A DNA stretch of 64,000 nt from Anagrus nilaparvatae (Eukaryota; Arthropoda; Insecta; Hymenoptera; Mymaridae). How positions within the stretch are numbered: position 1 is the first letter of the stretch; each line of letters starts with the position of its first letter. This document shows positions 60,320-64,000 of this stretch, piece after piece. The translations under genes were made by a program, and so were the position numbers. The stretch covers positions 62,712,501 through 62,776,500 of the forward strand of contig JAKSXM010000007.1 of the NCBI GenBank assembly GCA_022575985.1. The letters are read 5' to 3'. The notes beneath the pieces are model-generated. The model saw nothing but the letters and a program-made list of their open reading frames with translations. It did not search any database and was not told the origin of the DNA.

Positions 60320-61750
60320 CGCTAATTTTTTGTCAGAAAGGATTTACTCTATCTATAAGGTTGTAAAACATAGAAATCTTTTGGTGTATAGGGTGGTTTG
60401 AATCATAGTTCAAGATTCTACCTGAAAAGGTTTTATTTTGATACCAGTTAGTGATGATGCTTTTGTCTCGATCTTTTATTATACTCGCAATCAATGCTAT
60501 TTACCTATTTTTAATTAGCCTCAAGATTTTTTACAAAACATTATCCTAATAAAAGTTAGAACCAAATTTTAAAACTTTTGCGATTGATTGCCAAAGTAAT
60601 ATATAAACAAACATCAGCTGATCATGTATCTTACAGTTTTTTCTATTTTTATCTAATAAACTCACTTATATAAAGTATAGTTTTTTAAAAATAATTCGTT
60701 TTAAAGTTTTTGGTTATTAAAATCAATTGTTAATAATAGTTAAGCAACAAATATGTTAAAACACATTAAGTGCAGTAGAATATAAAAATAATAGTTTTAA
60801 TTAAGTTAAGTTTATGTATAATCTAAATTTAAGGTATACAGGTTATAAAAAAAACCTATTTTTATAATTATTGTAATTTTTTTCATTTTTTCATAAATTT
60901 TATATGTATTTTTTAGTTACTGAAGAAGCTCATATTAATAAATGAGAGAAACGTCTAAATTCAAATACAATTTATGTGATAAAAACTAAAAAAAGTTTTT
61001 TTCACTTCTTGCCCAGTCCTGGTCATTACAAATAAGAAATTAAAGATTTTAATAACTAATATTTTTGAATGTCCAAATCAACTGTACATATATTGCATTT
61101 CCCTAAATTCTCTAAAAAGTTTTTTAGTGTGCTTAAGGTTTTATTATTATTTTAGCTTTTTGTTAGAACAAACAATTTTTACAAGATCATCAACTGGCTC
61201 TCCACGTCTAAGATAAAAAAAATGAATTAAAAAAACTTCTGAAATTAAGTTTTATCTTTCTGTGTCATTATTAGCCATTGTAAGTTTGTAGTTGATTTTT
61301 CATAATGAATCATGCAAAACAATCTACTTTATTTTTTTAGTTAGAAAGAAAAACAATAGAATTTTTTTTTTTTTTAAGTAAAAGGAATTAAATAACTCTT
61401 ATTAACTCTTTTGTATTTTATGAAAATATAACAATAAATTGACTACCAGAGATTTTAGAAATGGAAATAATAGCAAGTAAGTTGTACTCTGGTTGTTATT
61501 ATTACTTTTCTTTAGTTTTCCTCTATTGTATACTATTTCAACACCATCTTTCTTTGTATTTTGTGGATAACTATTATGTTTATATATATATACGTACTTT
61601 AACTTGTTCGACAGTGTCCAGCTTTTAGCCTATTGAAATCCAAAAGTTTTGCCTTTGATAACTTTTCATCTTAAATAAATGAATTCGTCTATACTTACTT
61701 TACTTTTACTAATTAAATTTCTGTAAATTTATTAAAAAAAAAAAAAAAAA
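60320..61750. other. AT-rich intergenic sequence
   Basis: No coding content recognised; contains a solitary hammerhead-like motif near 60.92 kb. Confidence 0.45.
60920..60955 (+). ncRNA. hammerhead-ribozyme-like motif, solitary
   Basis: CTGAAGA (position 7 of the core is free to vary), one extra A, helix II CTCAT/ATGAG with an 8-nt loop, GAAA (60948-60951), loopless palindromic helix III ACGT, and cleavage-site C60955 (GUC). The base pair next to the core is G·A rather than G-C, which would weaken it. No Penelope coding sequence is adjacent, so this could be a solo terminal repeat or a retrozyme-like remnant. Confidence 0.55.
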
Positions 61751-61754
61751 TAAA

Positions 61755-62486
61755 GAAAAATTTTTTAATTAAAAGTTAAGTTTTTAAAGTGTACATATTG
61801 TTTTTTATGTGACAAAATTTTAAATAAGATTAGTTTTTAAAATAAAAAGTTTTATTTTATTTGGGTTTTTCTTAGCTTTTATTTAATACAAAGGAGACTT
61901 ATACTTAGGAGTTTAAATAAATTCTAATGATAGTAAATATTAAGAAATCTAAGGTAACTTTGAAAGGGTAAGATTCACCAATCTACTTGATTGACTTTAT
62001 CGTTATTTAGGATATTTTTATTCTTTAAATGACAGATTTGCTTAGTAACATAATAATAAACATTTATACAGCCATTATCGCACAAACTAACTCACCTTGA
62101 TGTCGTTATACTGTACGGGTATATTGCTAACGCATGCTTCACTTAGACAAATAAAAAGATATTTTATAAAAATAAAAAGAAAAATTGTAAAGTTTTCTAT
62201 GAAAGTGAAATAAAATTTTTTTTGAAGGTTGGCCCTTTTTATTTACTGTTTGGAACTGATATCTTCAAAGTTACCTTTGATTTCTTGAGATTTACAATAG
62301 ACGTTATTTCTTAAAAGATCTTCAGAATTTATTTAAACTCCAAAGTATAAATCTTCTATACTAAATAAATGCTTAGAAAACCACAAATAAAAAAAAAACT
62401 TTTTATTTTAAAAACTAATCTTATTAAAAATTTTTTCACATAAAAAATAATATGTATACTTTAAAAACTTAACTTTTAATTTTAAA
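61755..62486. mobile_element. ~730-bp fold-back element
   Basis: TTAATTAAAAGTTAAGTTTT at the left mirrors AAAACTTAACTTTTAATTTT at the right. Matching internal blocks include AGGAGTTTAAATAAATTCT against AGAATTTATTTAAACTCC, and AAGAAATCTAAGGTAACTTTG against AAAGTTACCTTTGATTTCTT. The arms, about 330 bp, are diverged with indels; the centre is near 62.12 kb. Confidence 0.85.
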
Positions 62487-63091
62487 AGTCTGATCCTTAA
62501 ATCTACCATCTAATCTTTCAATTTCACTAGTTATTGTTGATTATACAAATTTTGCAAGAAAAATAACCTTTAATGTTTCTTTAACCATTTATCTTAAATT
62601 TATTATTCCTAAAAGAAAAAACGAAATATATATGTTTATCTCGACTTCTTGGAGGGTAATACCAAAAAATTCGGTTTTTTAAGCACCAAGCGCAAAATAT
62701 TAACCGAATTTATTTATAATACGAGATTGAAGAGGTTAAAAATAAGCTCATTTTTAGATTACTTAATATTTTTTTATTTTTAATTATTTAACTTTTTTAA
62801 GAGTTCTCATGTGAAAGACTTGAGAATTTAATATGAAAATCTATTTTTCGTGAATATTATATTATTAAAAAAAAAGTGAAAACTAAGCTAAAAACTTACG
62901 TGAAAACTAATAGCTAACTAGGTATCATTCAATAAAGAACTACACTGTAAAGTGTAAACTATATTTAAAAAAAATAATATAAATAATTTGACAAAGTAAA
63001 TAAAAGATAAAAGAAATAAAAATGTTTCCAATTTACAAAATAATTTTACTATAAAATATATCAAAAAAAGAAAAATAAACAGAAAATATAA

Positions 63092-63262
63092 GTGGGTAGA
63101 TTTAAATGAAGTGAGGGCGATTTGTATGGTCGGGTCTTCAAAACTGCCCCAAAGTTTTTTTTCTGAAAGTACTACCAAAAATAAGTCACCATCCCCATTT
63201 TTAGCCTCCCAGAGCAAAATCTCGATTTTTGGCATCCATTTTTGTGTTTTGGACTTTTGTAA
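63092..63262 (-). repeat. dispersed repeat, copy 2
   Basis: The minus strand matches 36926-37095 over about 170 bp (AATCGAGATTTTGCTCTGGG and TTTGGGGCAGTTTTGA are identical). The 105-codon frame here and the 70-codon frame at 36967 both derive from this repeat and read alike in part (PKNWSGDLFLV against AKNGDGDLFLV). Whether that reflects ancient coding is unclear. Confidence 0.75.
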
Positions 63263-63299
63263 AAAAAGTAAGAAAAATGAGTCATAATTTTTTTTATTA

Positions 63300-63840
63300 T
63301 TGCTGTAAAAAACTTACATTAGCATGAAAAATTTTTTCCCTTTAGGTCTGGATAGGAAATTTCCCTGGCTATCCGATTACGGGGTCAAAAATTTTTTTTG
63401 AGTAGCGCATGCGCGAGGAATTGCTAAGATGGGCTATTTTTTCAGAAGTCGATTTCTCAAATGCCTATTAGTGAAAAATCTTCTAACCAGGTTTAAAATT
63501 TTCCTTAAACCTCATATTTTTTGGCAAAAAAAAAAAAAATTTCGGTCGGATACTGCTTTTTGGGAGCTCTAGATAAAAAAATAGCAGCTTTCAAAAGATT
63601 ATTTTTTACAAATTTCAAATTTCCCGCCAAGTCACGTGACCAATCAAAAATCTGACCAAAAATTTGGATTCCGCGGGAAATTTTACATAAGGACCCGATC
63701 AGGAATCGAAACACGGCGTTAGCGAGTACCTTTATAGTTTAGCCATGTTAACTACCTAGTTTCTCGCATGGTAACGTGGCGCGATATTAGCGAGGCCCTA
63801 CCTTGGCGAAAGCGAGTTGCAAGAAAATTTACCCCCACTT
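63300..63840. other. moderately GC-richer unclassified sequence
   Basis: Contains GTAGCGCATGCGCGAGG, CGGCGTTAGCGAG and GATATTAGCGAGGCCC. It looks like part of a repeat but no structure or coding frame was resolved. The 69-codon minus-strand frame is not supported. Confidence 0.3.
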
Positions 63841-64000
63841 TTTCTTCAACGTGCAAATACAAACAATGTGTGAGTTATAACAGGTTATAAAATGTGTATT
63901 AAACACTTATATTATTTAATTAATAAAATGTTTTGCATTTAGTAATAAAATATTAAGTTTTAAAAATTGATAAATGAAATTTTAAATATTAAAATATAAA

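Overview
The window is 64 kb of very AT-rich eukaryotic DNA, most likely from an insect. The clearest evidence is one spliced, intron-bearing gene on the minus strand whose protein matches the insect extracellular leucine-rich-repeat protein Artichoke. The extreme AT bias and the repeat content (Penelope, R1-like, Jockey/CR1-like, copia and FLYWCH-MULE remnants, tRNA-derived SINE, many fold-back elements) would suit an AT-rich hymenopteran such as an aphidiine wasp. That taxonomic guess is inference only.

Layout. 1-600: 146-bp tandem repeat with an inverted copy. 1.08-1.42 kb: R1-like reverse-transcriptase relic. 2.1-4.7 kb: 2.6-kb palindrome. 4.9-5.6 kb: FLYWCH/MULE transposase relic. 8.1-20.5 kb: the artichoke-like gene on the minus strand, with exon 1 at 20480-20132, exon 2 at 18774-15649 and exon 3 at 8487-8138. 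Both splice junctions keep the reading frame, giving 1275 codons before the gene runs on to exons I could not find. Its 7.2-kb second intron holds a tandem-repeat element with a TG microsatellite, a fold-back element and a copia fragment.

22-64 kb: I found no convincing host gene apart from a 25-codon exon-like piece at 44.28 kb. This part is built from fold-back elements at 25.5, 28.3, 30.9, 37.4, 38.5, 40.6, 47.0, 48.3, 49.2, 55.6, 59.8 and 61.8 kb. It also contains a 612-bp SINE with a 15-bp target duplication (33.5-34.1 kb), two Penelope-like elements (36.2 and 54.3 kb), a non-LTR RT fragment (43.4-43.6 kb), and two opposed copies of a GC-richer repeat (22.65-23.3 and 49.8-50.9 kb). One copy of that GC-richer repeat ends in a histone-type 3' stem-loop. 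The rest is AT-rich filler.

Most notable: (1) about 15 long inverted-repeat elements covering roughly a fifth of the window, several sharing sequence modules; (2) three hammerhead-ribozyme-like motifs with loopless palindromic helix III, two near Penelope-like coding remnants; (3) nested insertions that can be ordered in time, such as a Harbinger-type MITE with TAA duplication splitting the TATA-like region of the histone-stem-loop repeat, which itself sits inside a TA-flanked fold-back element.
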